Assembly: GCA_963210315.1 (NCBI GenBank)
Contig: OY723281.1
Coordinates: forward strand, 868,001-932,000
Source of the DNA: Rhynchopus euleeides
Lineage: Eukaryota; Euglenozoa; Diplonemea; Diplonemida; Diplonemidae
Direction: 5' to 3'
DNA: 64,000 bases
Part shown: positions 23,501-35,488 of the stretch, one piece after another
Position numbering within the stretch: the first letter of the stretch is position 1
Layout of the letters: each line of letters begins with the position of its first letter
Program-made: the position numbers and the translations under genes
Notes under the pieces: model-generated
Told to the model about the DNA's origin: nothing
The model's input: the letters and a program-made list of their open reading frames with translations, nothing else
Database searches by the model: none

Positions 23501-26500
23501 ATCTCGCCTGGGGCGGGAAAGTGTCGGGGCAATCTCGCCTGGGGCGGGAAAGTATCGGAGCAATCTCGCCTGGGGCGGGAAAGTACCGGGGCAATCTCGC
23601 CCGGGGCGGGAAAGTATCGGGGCAATCTCGCCTGGGGCGGGAAAGTATCGGGGCAATCTCGCCTGGGGCGGGAAAGTATCGGGGCAATCTCGCCTGGGGC
23701 GGGAAAGTATCGGGGCAATCTCGCCTGGGGCGGGAAAGTATCGGGGCAATCTCGCCCGGGGCGGGAAAGTACCGGGGCAATCTCGCCTGGGGCGGGAAAG
23801 TGTCGGGGCAATCTCGCCCGGGGCGGGAAAGTATCGGGGCAATCTCGCCTGGGGCGGGAAAGTACCGGGGCAATCTCGCCTGGGGCGGGAAAGTGTCGGG
23901 GCAATCTCGCCTGGGGCGGGAAAGTATGGGGGCAATCTCGCCTGGGGCGGGAAAGTACCGGGGCAATCTCGCCCGGGGCGGGAAAGTATCGGGGCAATCT
24001 CGCCTGGGGCGGGAAAGTATCGGGGCAATCTCGCCTGGGGCGGGAAAGTATCGGGGCAATCTCGCCTGGGGCGGGAAAGTATCGGGGCAATCTCGCCCGG
24101 GGCGGGAAAGTATCGGGGCAATCTCGCCTGGGGCGGGAAAGTACCGGGGCAATCTCGCCTGGGGCGGGAAAGTGTCGGGGCAATCTCGCCTGGGGCGGGA
24201 AAGTATCGGGGCAATCTCGCCTGGGGCGGGAAAGTATCGGGGCAATCTCGCCTGGGGCGGGAAAGTATCGGGGCAATCTCGCCTGGGGCGGGAAAGTATC
24301 GGGGCAATCTCGCCCGGGGCGGGAAAGTATCGGGGCAATCTCGCCTGGGGCGGGAAAGTACCGGGGCAATCTCGCCTGGGGCGGGAAAGTGTCGGGGCAA
24401 TCTCGCCTGGGGCGGGAAAGTATCGGAGCAATCTCGCCTGGGGCGGGAAAGTACCGGGGCAATCTCGCCCGGGGCGGGAAAGTATCGGGGCAATCTCGCC
24501 TGGGGCGGGAAAGTATCGGGGCAATCTCGCCTGGGGCGGGAAAGTATCGGGGCAATCTCGCCTGGGGCGGGAAAGTATCGGGGCAATCTCGCCCGGGGCG
24601 GGAAAGTATCGGGGCAATCTCGCCTGGGGCGGGAAAGTGTCGGGGCAATCTCGCCTGGGGCGGGAAAGTATCGGAGCAATCTCGCCTGGGGCGGGAAAGT
24701 ACCGGGGCAATCTCGCCCGGGGCGGGAAAGTATCGGGGCAATCTCGCCTGGGGCGGGAAAGTATCGGGGCAATCTCGCCTGGGGCGGGAAAGTATCGGGG
24801 CAATCTCGCCTGGGGCGGGAAAGTATCGGGGCAATCTCGCCTGGGGCGGGAAAGTATCGGGGCAATCTCGCCCGGGGCGGGAAAGTATCGGGGCAATCTC
24901 GCCTGGGGCGGGAAAGTACCGGGGCAATCTCGCCTGGGGCGGGAAAGTGTCGGGGCAATCTCGCCTGGGGCGGGAAAGTATGGGGGCAATCTCGCCTGGG
25001 GCGGGAAAGTACCGGGGCAATCTCGCCCGGGGCGGGAAAGTATCGGGGCAATCTCGCCTGGGGCGGGAAAGTATCGGGGCAATCTCGCCTGGGGCGGGAA
25101 AGTATCGGGGCAATCTCGCCTGGGGCGGGAAAGTATCGGGGCAATCTCGCCCGGGGCGGGAAAGTATCGGGGCAATCTCGCCTGGGGCGGGAAAGTACCG
25201 GGGCAATCTCGCCTGGGGCGGGAAAGTGTCGGGGCAATCTCGCCTGGGGCGGGAAAGTATCGGGGCAATCTCGCCTGGGGCGGGAAAGTACCGGGGCAAT
25301 CTCGCCCGGGGCGGGAAAGTATCGGGGCAATCTCGCCTGGGGCGGGAAAGTATCGGGGCAATCTCGCCTGGGGCGGGAAAGTATCGGGGCAATCTCGCCC
25401 GGGGCGGGAAAGTATCGGGGCAATCTCGCCTGGGGCGGGAAAGTACCGGGGCAATCTCGCCTGGGGCGGGAAAGTGTCGGGGCAATCTCGCCTGGGGCGG
25501 GAAAGTATCGGAGCAATCTCGCCTGGGGCGGGAAAGTACCGGGGCAATCTCGCCCGGGGCGGGAAAGTATCGGGGCAATCTCGCCCGGGGCGGGAAAGTA
25601 CCGGGGCAATCTCGCCTGGGGCGGGAAAGTGTCGGGGCAATCTCGCCTGGGGCGGGAAAGTATCGGGGCAATCTCGCCTGGGGCGGGAAAGTACCGGGGC
25701 AATCTCGCCCGGGGCGGGAAAGTACCGGGGCAATCTCGCCTGGGGCGGGAAAGTATCGGGGCAATCTCGCCTGGGGCGGGAAAGTATCGGGGCAATCTCG
25801 CCCGGGGCGGGAAAGTATCGGGGCAATCTCGCCTGGGGCGGGAAAGTACCGGGGCAATCTCGCCTGGGGCGGGAAAGTGTCGGGGCAATCTCGCCTGGGG
25901 CGGGAAAGTATCGGGGCAATCTCGCCTGGGGCGGGAAAGTACCGGGGCAATTACGCCCGGGGCGGGAAAGTATCGGGGCAATCTCGCCTGGGGCGGGAAA
26001 GTATCGGGGCAATCTCGCCTGGGGCGGGAAAGTATCGGGGCAATCTTGCCCGGGGCGGGAAAGTATCGGGGCAATCTCGCCTGGGGCGGGAAAGTGTCGG
26101 GGCAATCTCGCCTGGGGCGGGAAAGTATCGGGGCAATCTCGCCTGGGGCGGGAAAGTGTCGGGGCAATCTCGCCTGGGGCGGGAAAGTATCCGGGCAATC
26201 TCGCCTGGGGCGGGAAAGTACCGGGGCAATCTCGCCCGGGGCGGGAAAGTATCGGGGCAATCTCGCCTGGGGCGGGAAAGTATCGGGGCAATCTCGCCCG
26301 GGGCGGGAAAGTATCGGGGCAATCTCGCCTGGGGCGGGAAAGTACCGGGGCAATCTCGCCTGGGGCGGGAAAGTGTCGGGGCAATCTCGCCTGGGGCGGG
26401 AAAGTACCGGGGCAATCTCGCCCGGGGCGGGAAAGTATCGGGGCAATCTCGCCTGGGGCGGGAAAGTATCGGGGCAATCTCGCCTGGGGCGGGAAAGTAT

Positions 26501-29500
26501 CGGGGCAATCTCGCCCGGGGCGGGAAAGTATCGGGGCAATCTCGCCTGGGGCGGGAAAGTACCGGGGCAATCTCGCCTGGGGCGGGAAAGTATCGGAGCA
26601 ATCTCGCCTGGGGCGGGAAAGTACCGGGGCAATCTCGCCCGGGGCGGGAAAGTATCGGGGCAATCTCGCCTGGGGCGGGAAAGTATCGGGGCAATCTCGC
26701 CTGGGGCGGGAAAGTATCGGGGCAATCTCGCCTGGGGCGGGAAAGTACCGGGGCAATCTCGCCTGGGGCGGGAAAGTGTCGGGGCAATCTCGCCTGGGGC
26801 GGGAAAGTATCGGGGCAATCTCGCCTGGGGCGGGAAAGTATCGGGGCAATCTCGCCTGGGGCGGGAAAGTATCGGGGCAATCTCGCCCGGGGCGGGAAAG
26901 TATCGGGGCAATCTCGCCTGGGGCGGGAAAGTACCGGGGCAATCTCGCCTGGGGCGGGAAAGTGTCGGGGCAATCTCGCCTGGGGCGGGAAAGTATCGGA
27001 GCAATCTCGCCTGGGGCGGGAAAGTACCGGGGCAATCTCGCCCGGGGCGGGAAAGTATCGGGGCAATCTCGCCTGGGGCGGGAAAGTATCGGGGCAATCT
27101 CGCCTGGGGCGGGAAAGTATCGGGGCAATCTCGCCTGGGGCGGGAAAGTATCGGGGCAATCTCGCCTGGGGCGGGAAAGTATCGGGGCAATCTCGCCCGG
27201 AGCGGGAAAGTATCGGGGCAATCTCGCCTGGGGCGGGAAAGTACCGGGGCAATCTCGCCTGGGGCGGGAAAGTGTCGGGGCAATCTCGCCTGGGGCGGGA
27301 AAGTATGGGGGCAATCTCGCCTGGGGCGGGAAAGTACCGGGGCAATCTCGCCCGGGGCGGGAAAGTATCGGGGCAATCTCGCCTGGGGCGGGAAAGTATC
27401 GGGGCAATCTCGCCTGGGGCGGGAAAGTATCGGGGCAATCTCGCCTGGGGCGGGAAAGTATCGGGGCAATCTCGCCCGGGGCGGGAAAGTATCGGGGCAA
27501 TCTCGCCTGGGGCGGGAAAGTACCGGGGCAATCTCGCCTGGGGCGGGAAAGTGTCGGGGCAATCTCGCCTGGGGCGGGAAAGTATCGGGGCAATCTCGCC
27601 TGGGGCGGGAAAGTACCGGGGCAATCTCGCCCGGGGCGGGAAAGTATCGGGGCAATCTCGCCTGGGGCGGGAAAGTATCGGGGCAATCTCGCCTGGGGCG
27701 GGAAAGTATCGGGGCAATCTCGCCCGGGGCGGGAAAGTATCGGGGCAATCTCGCCTGGGGCGGGAAAGTACCGGGGCAATCTCGCCTGGGGCGGGAAAGT
27801 GTCGGGGCAATCTCGCCTGGGGCGGGAAAGTATCGGAGCAATCTCGCCTGGGGCGGGAAAGTACCGGGGCAATCTCGCCCGGGGCGGGAAAGTATCGGGG
27901 CAATCTCGCCCGGGGCGGGAAAGTACCGGGGCAATCTCGCCTGGGGCGGGAAAGTGTCGGGGCAATCTCGCCTGGGGCGGGAAAGTATCGGGGCAATCTC
28001 GCCTGGGGCGGGAAAGTACTGGGGCAATCTCGCCCGGGGCGGGAAAGTACCGGGGCAATCTCGCCTGGGGCGGGAAAGTATCGGGGCAATCTCGCCTGGG
28101 GCGGGAAAGTATCGGGGCAATCTCGCCTGGGGCGGGAAAGTATCGGGGCAATCTCGCCCGGGGCGGGAAAGTATCGGGGCAATCTCGCCTGGGGCGGGAA
28201 AGTACCGGGGCAATCTCGCCTGGGGCGGGAAAGTGTCGGGGCAATCTCGCCTGGGGCGGGAAAGTATCGGGGCAATCTCGCCTGGGGCGGGAAAGTACCG
28301 GGGCAATTACGCCCGGGGCGGGAAAGTATCGGGGCAATCTCGCCTGGGGCGGGAAAGTATCGGGGCAATCTCGCCTGGGGCGGGAAAGTATCGGGGCAAT
28401 CTCGCCCGGGGCGGGAAAGTATCGGGGCAATCTCGCCTGGGGCGGGAAAGTACCGGGGCAATCTCGCCTGGGGCGGGAAAGTGTCGGGGCAATCTCGCCT
28501 GGGGCGGGAAAGTATCCGGGCAATCTCGCCTGGGGCGGGAAAGTACCGGGGCAATCTCGCCCGGGGCGGGAAAGTATCGGGGCAATCTCGCCTGGGGCGG
28601 GAAAGTATCGGGGCAATCTCGCCCGGGGCGGGAAAGTATCGGGGCAATCTCGCCTGGGGCGGGAAAGTACCGGGGCAATCTCGCCTGGGGCGGGAAAGTG
28701 TCGGGGCAATCTCGCCTGGGGCGGGAAAGTACCGGGGCAATCTCGCCCGGGGCGGGAAAGTATCGGGGCAATCTCGCCTGGGGCGGGAAAGTATCGGGGC
28801 AATCTCGCCTGGGGCGGGAAAGTATCGGGGCAATCTCGCCCGGGGCGGGAAAGTATCGGGGCAATCTCGCCTGGGGCGGGAAAGTACCGGGGCAATCTCG
28901 CCTGGGGCGGGAAAGTGTCGGGGCAATCTCGGCTGGGGCGGGAAAGTATCGGAGCAATCTCGCCTGGGGCGGGAAAGTACCGGGGCAATCTCGCCCGGGG
29001 CGGGAAAGTAGCGGGGCAATCTCGCCTGGGGCGGGAAAGTATCGGGGCAATCTCGCCTGGGGCGGGAAAGTATCGGGGCAATCTCGCCTGGGGCGGGAAA
29101 GTATCGGGGCAATCTCGCCTGGGGCGGGAAAGTACCGGGGCAATCTCGCCTGGGGCGGGAAAGTGTCGGGGCAATCTCGCCTGGGGCGGGAAAGTATCGG
29201 AGCAATCTCGCCTGGGGCGGGAAAGTACCGGGGCAATCTCGCCCGGGGCGGGAAAGTATCGGGGCAATCTCGCCCGGGGCGGGAAAGTACCGGGGCAATC
29301 TCGCCTGGGGCGGGAAAGTGTCGGGGCAATCTCGCCTGGGGCGGGAAAGTATCGGGGCAATCTCGCCCGGGGCGGGAAAGTACCGGGGCAATCTCGCCTG
29401 GGGCGGGAAAGTATCGGGGCAATCTCGCCTGGGGCGGGAAAGTATCGGGGCAATCTCGCCTGGGGCGGGAAAGTATCGGGGCAATCTCGCCCGGGGCGGG

Positions 29501-31582
29501 AAAGTATCGGGGCAATCTCGCCTGGGGCGGGAAAGTACCGGGGCAATCTCGCCTGGGGCGGGAAAGTGTCGGGGCAATCTCGCCTGGGGCGGGAAAGTAT
29601 CGGGGCAATCTCGCCTGGGGCGGGAAAGTACCGGGGCAATTACGCCCGGGGCGGGAAAGTATCGGGGCAATCTCGCCTGGGGCGGGAATGTATCGGGGCA
29701 ATCTCGCCTGGGGCGGGAAAGTATCGGGGCAATCTCGCCCGGGGCGGGAAAGTATCGGGGCAATCTCGCCTGGGGCGGGAAAGTACCGGGGCAATCTCGC
29801 CTGGGGCGGGAAAGTGTCGGGGCAATCTCGCCTGGGGCGGGAAAGTATCCGGGCAATCTCGCCTGGGGCGGGAAAGTACCGGGGCAATCTCGCCCGGGGC
29901 GGGAAAGTATCGGGGCAATCTCGCCTGGGGCGGGAAAGTATCGGGGCAATCTCGCCCGGGGCGGGAAAGTATCGGGGCAATCTCGCCTGGGGCGGGAAAG
30001 TACCGGGGCAATCTCGCCTGGGGCGGGAAAGTGTCGGGGCAATCTCGCCTGGGGCGGGAAAGTACCGGGGCAATCTCGCCCGGGGCGGGAAAGTATCGGG
30101 GCAATCTCGCCTGGGGCGGGAAAGTATCGGGGCAATCTCGCCCGGGGCGGGAAAGTATCGGGGCAATCTCGCCTGGGGCGGGAAAGTACCGGGGCAATCT
30201 CGCCTGGGGCGGGAAAGTGTCGGGGCAATCTCGGCTGGGGCGGGAAAGTATCGGAGCAATCTCGCCTGGGGCGGGAAAGTACCGGGGCAATCTCGCCCGG
30301 GGCGGGAAAGTATCGGGGCAATCTCGCCTGGGGCGGGAAAGTATCGGGGCAATCTCGCCTGGGGCGGGAAAGTATCGGGGCAATCTCGCCTGGGGCGGGA
30401 AAGTATCGGGGCAATCTCGCCTGGGGCGGGAAAGTATCGGGGCAATCTCGCCCGGGGCGGGAAAGTATCGGGGCAATCTCGCCTGGGGCGGGAAAGTACC
30501 GGGGCTATCTCGCCTGGGGCGGGAAAGTGTCGGGGCAATCTCGCCTGGGGCGGGAAAGTATCGGGGCAATCTCGCCTGGGGCGGGAAAGTACCGGGGCAA
30601 TCTCGCCCGGGGCGGGAAAGTATCGGGGCAATCTCGCCTGGGGCGGGAAAGTATCGGGGCAATCTCGCCTGGGGCGGGAAAGTATCGGGGCAATCTCGCC
30701 TGGGGCGGGAAAGTATCGGGGCAATCTCGCCCGGGGCGGGAAAGTATCGGGGCAATCTCGCCTGGGGCGGGAAAGTACCGGGGCAATCTCGCCTGGGGCG
30801 GGAAAGTGTCGGGGCAATCTCGCCTGGGGCGGGAAAGTATCGGGGCAATCTCGCCTGGGGCGGGAAAGTATCGGGGCAATCTCGCCTGGGGCGGGAAAGT
30901 ACCGGGGCAATCTCGCCCGGGGCGGGAAAGTATCGGGGCAATCTCGCCTGGGGCGGGAAAGTATCGGGGCAATCTCGCCTGGGGCGGGAAAGTATCGGGG
31001 CAATCTCGCCCGGGGCGGGAAAGTATCGGGGCAATCTCGCCTGGGGCGGGAAAGTACCGGGGCAATCTCGCCTGGGGCGGGAAAGTGTCGGGGCAATCTC
31101 GCCTGGGGCGGGAAAGTATCGGGGCAATCTCGCCTGGGGCGGGAAAGTACCGGGGCAATCTCGCCCGGGGCGGGAAAGTATCGGGGCAATCTCGCCTGGG
31201 GCGGGAAAGTATCGGGGCAATCTCGCCTGGGGCGGGAAAGTATCGGGGCAATCTCGCTCGGGGCGGGAAAGTATCGGGGCAATCTCGCCTGGGGCGGGAA
31301 AGTACCGGGGCAATCTCGCCTGGGGCGGGAAAGTGACGGGGCAATCTCGCCTGGGGCGGGAAAGTATCGGGGCAATCTCGCCTGGGGCGGGAAAGTATCG
31401 GGGCAATCTCGCCTGGGGCGGGAAAGTATCGGGGCAATCTCGCCTGGGGCGGGAAAGTACCGGGGCAATCTCGCCCGGGGCGGGAAAGTATCGGGGCAAT
31501 CTCGCCTGGGGCGGGAAAGTACCGGGGCAATCTCGCCTGGGGCGGGAAAGTATCGGGGCAATCTCGCCTGGGGCGGGAAAGT

Positions 31583-31879
31583 CCCTTACTCGTGGCTCCC
31601 CGGCCCCACCTGTGGCACAGAAGTCGTCCCTGTGGGTCCCTGGTATGAAAATTTTTCCCTCCTGACCTCTTGCGCTACTGGTGCATTTTGGTGCATTTTG
31701 GTGCATTTTCCGTTTTTTTGGCTGAAAATTGACGAAGTTTGACGGAGCTTGACGACAGGTGACGAACAGCGAAAAACCCAAAATTCAATTTTTTTGGGGG
31801 GGGCTTCGCTAACGCAATTTCGTGACGGAAGCCCGTCGTCGTCGTCACAAGCCTCGCAATTTTGGCCGGAAACCCTCAT
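31583..31879. other. Spacer between satellite and repeat mosaic, with a 10-bp x3 tandem repeat
   Basis: The satellite stops abruptly at AAAGT and unique sequence begins (CCCTTACTCGTGGC). A perfect triplet of GGTGCATTTT lies at 31680-31709. A run of related GACGAAGTTTGACGGAGC-like words follows at about 31730-31770. I see no gene. Confidence 0.6.
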
Positions 31880-32110
31880 TTTTCTAATTAAACCCCCCTC
31901 ACACCTATTGTTTACCTACAGCTATTGTTTACATAAAATTATTTACATGTATTGTTTACATACGATTATTATTTAAAGGGGGGTCACAGCTATTGTTTAC
32001 CTGGCTTCATGTAAATAGTAGATGTGCATGTAAATAATAGCTGTGAATAATATTCACTGTAAACAATACGTGTAAATGATTTTACACGCACGTACTGTTT
32101 ACATAGTTCA
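31880..32110 (+). repeat. AT-rich TGTTTAC module, copy 1
   Basis: The segment is dense in ATTGTTTAC, TGTAAATAATA and ACATGTAAA words. It is much more AT-rich than the host genes. It matches 37519-37745 in direct orientation, and 39521-39611 and 41336-41475 in inverted orientation. No coding potential is seen. It probably belongs to a mobile element, possibly as a terminal or subterminal protein-binding region. Confidence 0.7.
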
Positions 32111-32137
32111 GCATTTTTTTTCGAAACCTGTGCGGAA

Positions 32138-33110
32138 TCAGGGTATAAGATAGACTTTTTTTCTGGCGCCGTTTTCCGGTTTTTCTGGTTTTGAAAATTT
32201 TTCGCGCGCGCCTTCGGCGCGCGCGACCCGCGCAAACCCTCCCAGAGTCTGAGAAGGCCCGGTGCCTGCGCGCGTCCTGTCGTACTGAGGCTGCTTGGTG
32301 GGGCAGGCGCAGCAGCTGCTTTGAAAGTTTGGACTCTCGACCAAAAAACCGGTCTGGTGCAATGCTTTTACACAGGGGGGTCTGGGGGGCGGAGCCCCCC
32401 AGCCGCCGGAGGCCACGGTAGTGAACATCTGTTCACTACAGTCTGGATTCGCTTGTAAGTAGGAAGGCTTCGCTGTATCGCAGCCCGGCCAGCAGGAGAT
32501 CACTGGTCCTTGAGGGTTCAACCTTCAGGGTGGAGGAGGACGGGGGAGCGACCACTCGTGACAGGTGTGCGTTGTGGGTGGAGTGGGTGCACGACAGAAT
32601 GGCCAAAGGGTCCACGAGATCTCTGCACACATTCCGTTATCGAGGAGATGGGCACCTAGCTGTGACGACAGGCAACAAACAAATCTCATCTGTTAGTTGC
32701 CCCCAATAGGCTTGGCGACCTTCAAGACTGCTTGAAAGTCGTTCGTGTTCTCGTCTCAGCCCTCCAGACTGCAGTCTTAGACTCCCTCTTAGACATGGTG
32801 GCTGGAGTCCACCATGTGTGCACCTTCAAAACAGAAGAGACCTGCATGACGAGGTCACCACCCACCGGGCCATCCGCTAGGTCCATTTTTCTTCTCCGCT
32901 TCTCTGCCTTCTTTGGACTATTTGAGCTCTGTGCGGATCACGATGGGGTCACTTTCTATTTTTTTATGGCGTTTTTTCTGACTGTTTTACTGTCCCAAAG
33001 TCACAAGAAAAACCGCCAAAAATGAGACCGACCTTTTTTTTTTTTTTCCAGAAAACCGGGAACCGGGAAACCCTGGTTTTGAAAACCGGAAAACCAGACC
33101 TATCTTATCC
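32138..33110 (+). repeat. Left arm of a long inverted repeat (about 1 kb)
   Basis: The reverse complement is found at about 40130-41305, including the GGTATAAGATAGAC edge, the CGCGCGCGCCTTCGGCGCG hairpin at about 32204-32222 and the GACCTATCTTATCCCC inner edge. The right arm is longer because it carries an extra segment at about 40478-40680. No transposase or other protein is recognisable. The arms look like the ends of a large non-autonomous or foldback element. Confidence 0.75.
32388..32431 (+). repeat. Dispersed GC-rich motif, copy 1
   Basis: The word starts GCGGAGCCCCCCAGCCGCC and ends CCACGGTAGTGAACATC. It recurs at about 34797-34836 (shortened), 36826-36863 and, inverted, 41012-41062. 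It therefore occurs in both the long inverted arms and the tandem duplication. Confidence 0.65.
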
Positions 33111-33463
33111 CCTGGCGGAATCGCGATTTTCCACTTCCATTGTCCTTTTCGGACTCCGTGCGGATCGTAGTGGGGTCATTTTGGTGGTATCGGTGCCAAG
33201 ATTCATCCATGAAATGTTGGTCTGATTCAGTGACTGGGAGGCAGCTAGCCCACCACACCACCCACCCAGGCGGGACCCCCTCACCGGGCTTTCCAAACCC
33301 GGTTCTTTTGAACGTTTGGAACCTGCGCGGATCCTGGTGGGGTCACTTTGGTGACAGAGGCACCAAGTCTCACTCCTCAGAGCACCTTGGAAATATTTTT
33401 GAACCCCCCGAAAAATAAAATAATTGCACGTGGGGGTCTTCGCTCCGGGTCAATTTGGGTCAA
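33111..33463. other. Dispersed repeat words between arm and tandem duplication
   Basis: This part carries variants of a word (GTGCGGATCGTAGTGGGGTC and neighbours). The word recurs at about 33335, at about 39424 and, inverted, near 39700. I see no gene. At about 33428 the word GGGGGTCTTCGCTCC appears, whose reverse complement closes the tandem duplication near 37502. Confidence 0.45.
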
Positions 33464-35488
33464 CTTGGGTCAATTTGGGTCACCCTGGGGTTTTTCACCT
33501 TAGGAAAATGGGGGGCTTCGCTCCGGGTCAATCTGGGTCAGCTTGGGTCAGTGACCCGGAGCGAAGCCCCCCCCCTTAGGTGACCAAAAATAGGTGAAAT
33601 TTTTTGCCTATTTTCCCTTGTGTCAAACTTGGAGTCTGACCCAAAAATCGGAATCTGTGACCCATGGTTTATATGGGCAAACCTGAAAATTTCCGACTTT
33701 TTCCTCAATTTTTCCCACTTCCTGGCCATACCTTTCCCGACCCAAAATCAAACAAATGCAGCGGAAAATGGCCAAAAATAGGCCAAAAAACCCCAATTTT
33801 TTTTCCGGGGGGCTTCGCCCCCCGGACCCCCCTTGCGTGGGGGGCTTCGCCCCCCACGCCACACGCACCTCCCGGCCGGTGGCCGGTTCGGTCGTCGTCG
33901 GCTGCGGCCAAAGGGCGTGCGGTAGCCGACGCCCTTTTGTGCTCGCCTCCTCCTCCCACACTTCAGTATGTCGTTTCATGTGAGTCCGTGTTCCTGCTTT
34001 GTTCTTCTGTCGACTGGGACGGGCCAGTCCTCGTGGGTTGCCGGCCGGTGTGTCCTCCCCCGGGACCCCCTCCTCCTCCCGCCACTTGCATCTGGTTCAA
34101 CTTCAGTGAGAGCTGAGCGGGAGCCATACTTGCTCTTTTGGACCATTTGTCCGCAGTCCTGCATCATGAAGAGTTAGGTAATGCCCAGTCGCAGCCATCC
34201 CCCGACCCAGGTGTTCTGCCGTGGGCCAGGTCACCATCTGTAGGTCACCCCGTCACACACCAGTGGGCAGGCCCTGTCAACGATATCGATGTGACTGCTC
34301 TTGCCGCAGGGCAACGGATGTGGGCCTGCATTGCATCCTGTTGCCGCTCAGTTCTGTTCCCACCGGAGCTTGTTGTTGCGCCGCAGGTCGAACAGCCTTT
34401 CGCGTGGTCGGCGCTGATCTTGTATAGAACGTAGGCAGTAGGCTGCTGTGGGTGACCTGCAGGTTACCCGTCCCTTTCGTGCAGGCAGCGCGAGAGGTGC
34501 GATGTTTATGTGTGGGAGCACGGCAGCTGCCCCACACTCCATTCTGCTCTCTTGTCTGCTGTTTATGTTGAACAAGGTCTGGCTGCCAGTGATCTCGCTG
34601 GGGGTCGGGCAAACCAAAAAAGAAGTCGGGCACAGGGTGGCCGAGCTCGCGAGAAAAAAAGTGCAGCCCAACCCCGCCCCGACTTCCCGTGGTATGATGC
34701 AAACAGGATCGAATGCACGGCCACAGAACATTTTCACCCAATTCGAGAGGCACCGGATGTTGCTGCCTTTGGTCGTCCTGCTCGATCAAAAATCAGGAAT
34801 CCAGCCCCCCAGCCGCCGCCACGGTAGTGAACATCCTGAAAGTCTTCGAAGGCTAGTCCCCACACCGGTTGGTGCTGTTGCACATTCCAGGCGGGGATGG
34901 TCCTTCGCTTGGGGCATGATGAGGTGCGCTTCGATGAACACCATCAAGCCCCCAGCATGCCGTTGGGTTTTCATACGCTGCGGCGCATGAAAACTCGGCC
35001 ACAAGGCCGAACCCAAAGCCCCAAAATCTGACCCGGGAGGTAGGGCCGAGGGTAGGGCCATGCCACCCCTGGCGGCCCACCCTCCCAAACAATTACAGAA
35101 AAAGGGAGGTGGGGCCGCGGCCCCCTGCCAGCCCTGGCACGGGATCACTGCTGGCGGGTAGTTCAGGCTCGTGGCCCTCCTCGTTCCGATAGCCCCTCGG
35201 ACATCCAAATGATTCACGTGCAGCAGCCCATGCGCAGAGAACGGTGTGCCGTCTTGTACAGCAACTGTTGGACAACTGTTGAAATCGTTTTTCACCAAAA
35301 AAAATCACTCTGCGGGCCAAGTCGAAGATTTTTCTGGGGACTTTTGGTGTCCCCAATTTTTCAATTTTCGAAAAATAAGCTCACTTTGCTAAACTGGACC
35401 CAACTCCCCACACTCTTTTTTTCCGACTTTTTCACGGGTTTTTTCCGGTTTTTTTGGTTTTTTTTGGCGGATGGAGCGAAGACCCCCA
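33464..35488 (+). repeat. 2,025-bp tandem duplication, unit 1
   Basis: The unit is near-identical to the following 2,025 bp. For example, ATGGTTTATATGGGC is at 33664 and at 35689. It contains the 21-bp-arm inverted repeat at 33510-33572 and two GGGGGGC-TTC-GCCCCCC stem-loops. Several frames of 100-170 codons are open in both units, but none resembles a known family, and the two copies do not show a clear coding pattern. I leave them uncalled. Confidence 0.85.
33510..33572. repeat. Perfect inverted repeat, 21-bp arms (copy in unit 1)
   Basis: The left arm at 33510-33530 begins GGGGGGCTTCGCTCC. The right arm at 33552-33572 is its exact reverse complement. The spacer is 21 bp. The same structure lies at 35535-35597 in the second unit. 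Such arms resemble miniature transposon ends. Confidence 0.8.

Larger units (their letters stand above)
3097..31582 (+). repeat. 31-bp minisatellite array, about 919 units (28.5 kb)
   Basis: The unit starts GGGGCAATCTCGCC, continues TGGGGCGGG and ends AAAGTATC. The GGGG of the first clear unit is at 3097 and that of the last at 31555. The difference, 28,458, is exactly 918 x 31, so there is no net insertion or deletion. The last unit is cut after 28 bases. Nearly all variation sits at a few sites and is transitional: CCTGGGG or CCCGGGG, and GTATC, GTACC or GTGTC, with rarer CGGAGC and ATGGGGG forms. The unit has G-runs (GGGG, GGGG, GGG) and no stop in any frame on either strand. Because 31 is not a multiple of 3, all six frames stay open for kilobases. 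I read this as a satellite, not as coding. A centromeric or heterochromatic role is possible but unproven. Confidence 0.97.

Noticed and set aside
3097-31582. CRISPR array
   Set aside because: Units are contiguous with no unique spacers, and the host is eukaryotic. It is a tandem satellite.
3097-31582. Telomeric repeat
   Set aside because: The unit is 31 bp, is not a short G-rich telomere-type unit, and is flanked by genes and repeats on both sides.
2675-31781. Giant open frames on both strands (up to about 8,700 codons) with 31-residue repeats
   Set aside because: The 31-bp unit has no stop on either strand and 31 is not a multiple of 3, so all six frames are open automatically. The open frames reflect satellite homogeneity, not coding.
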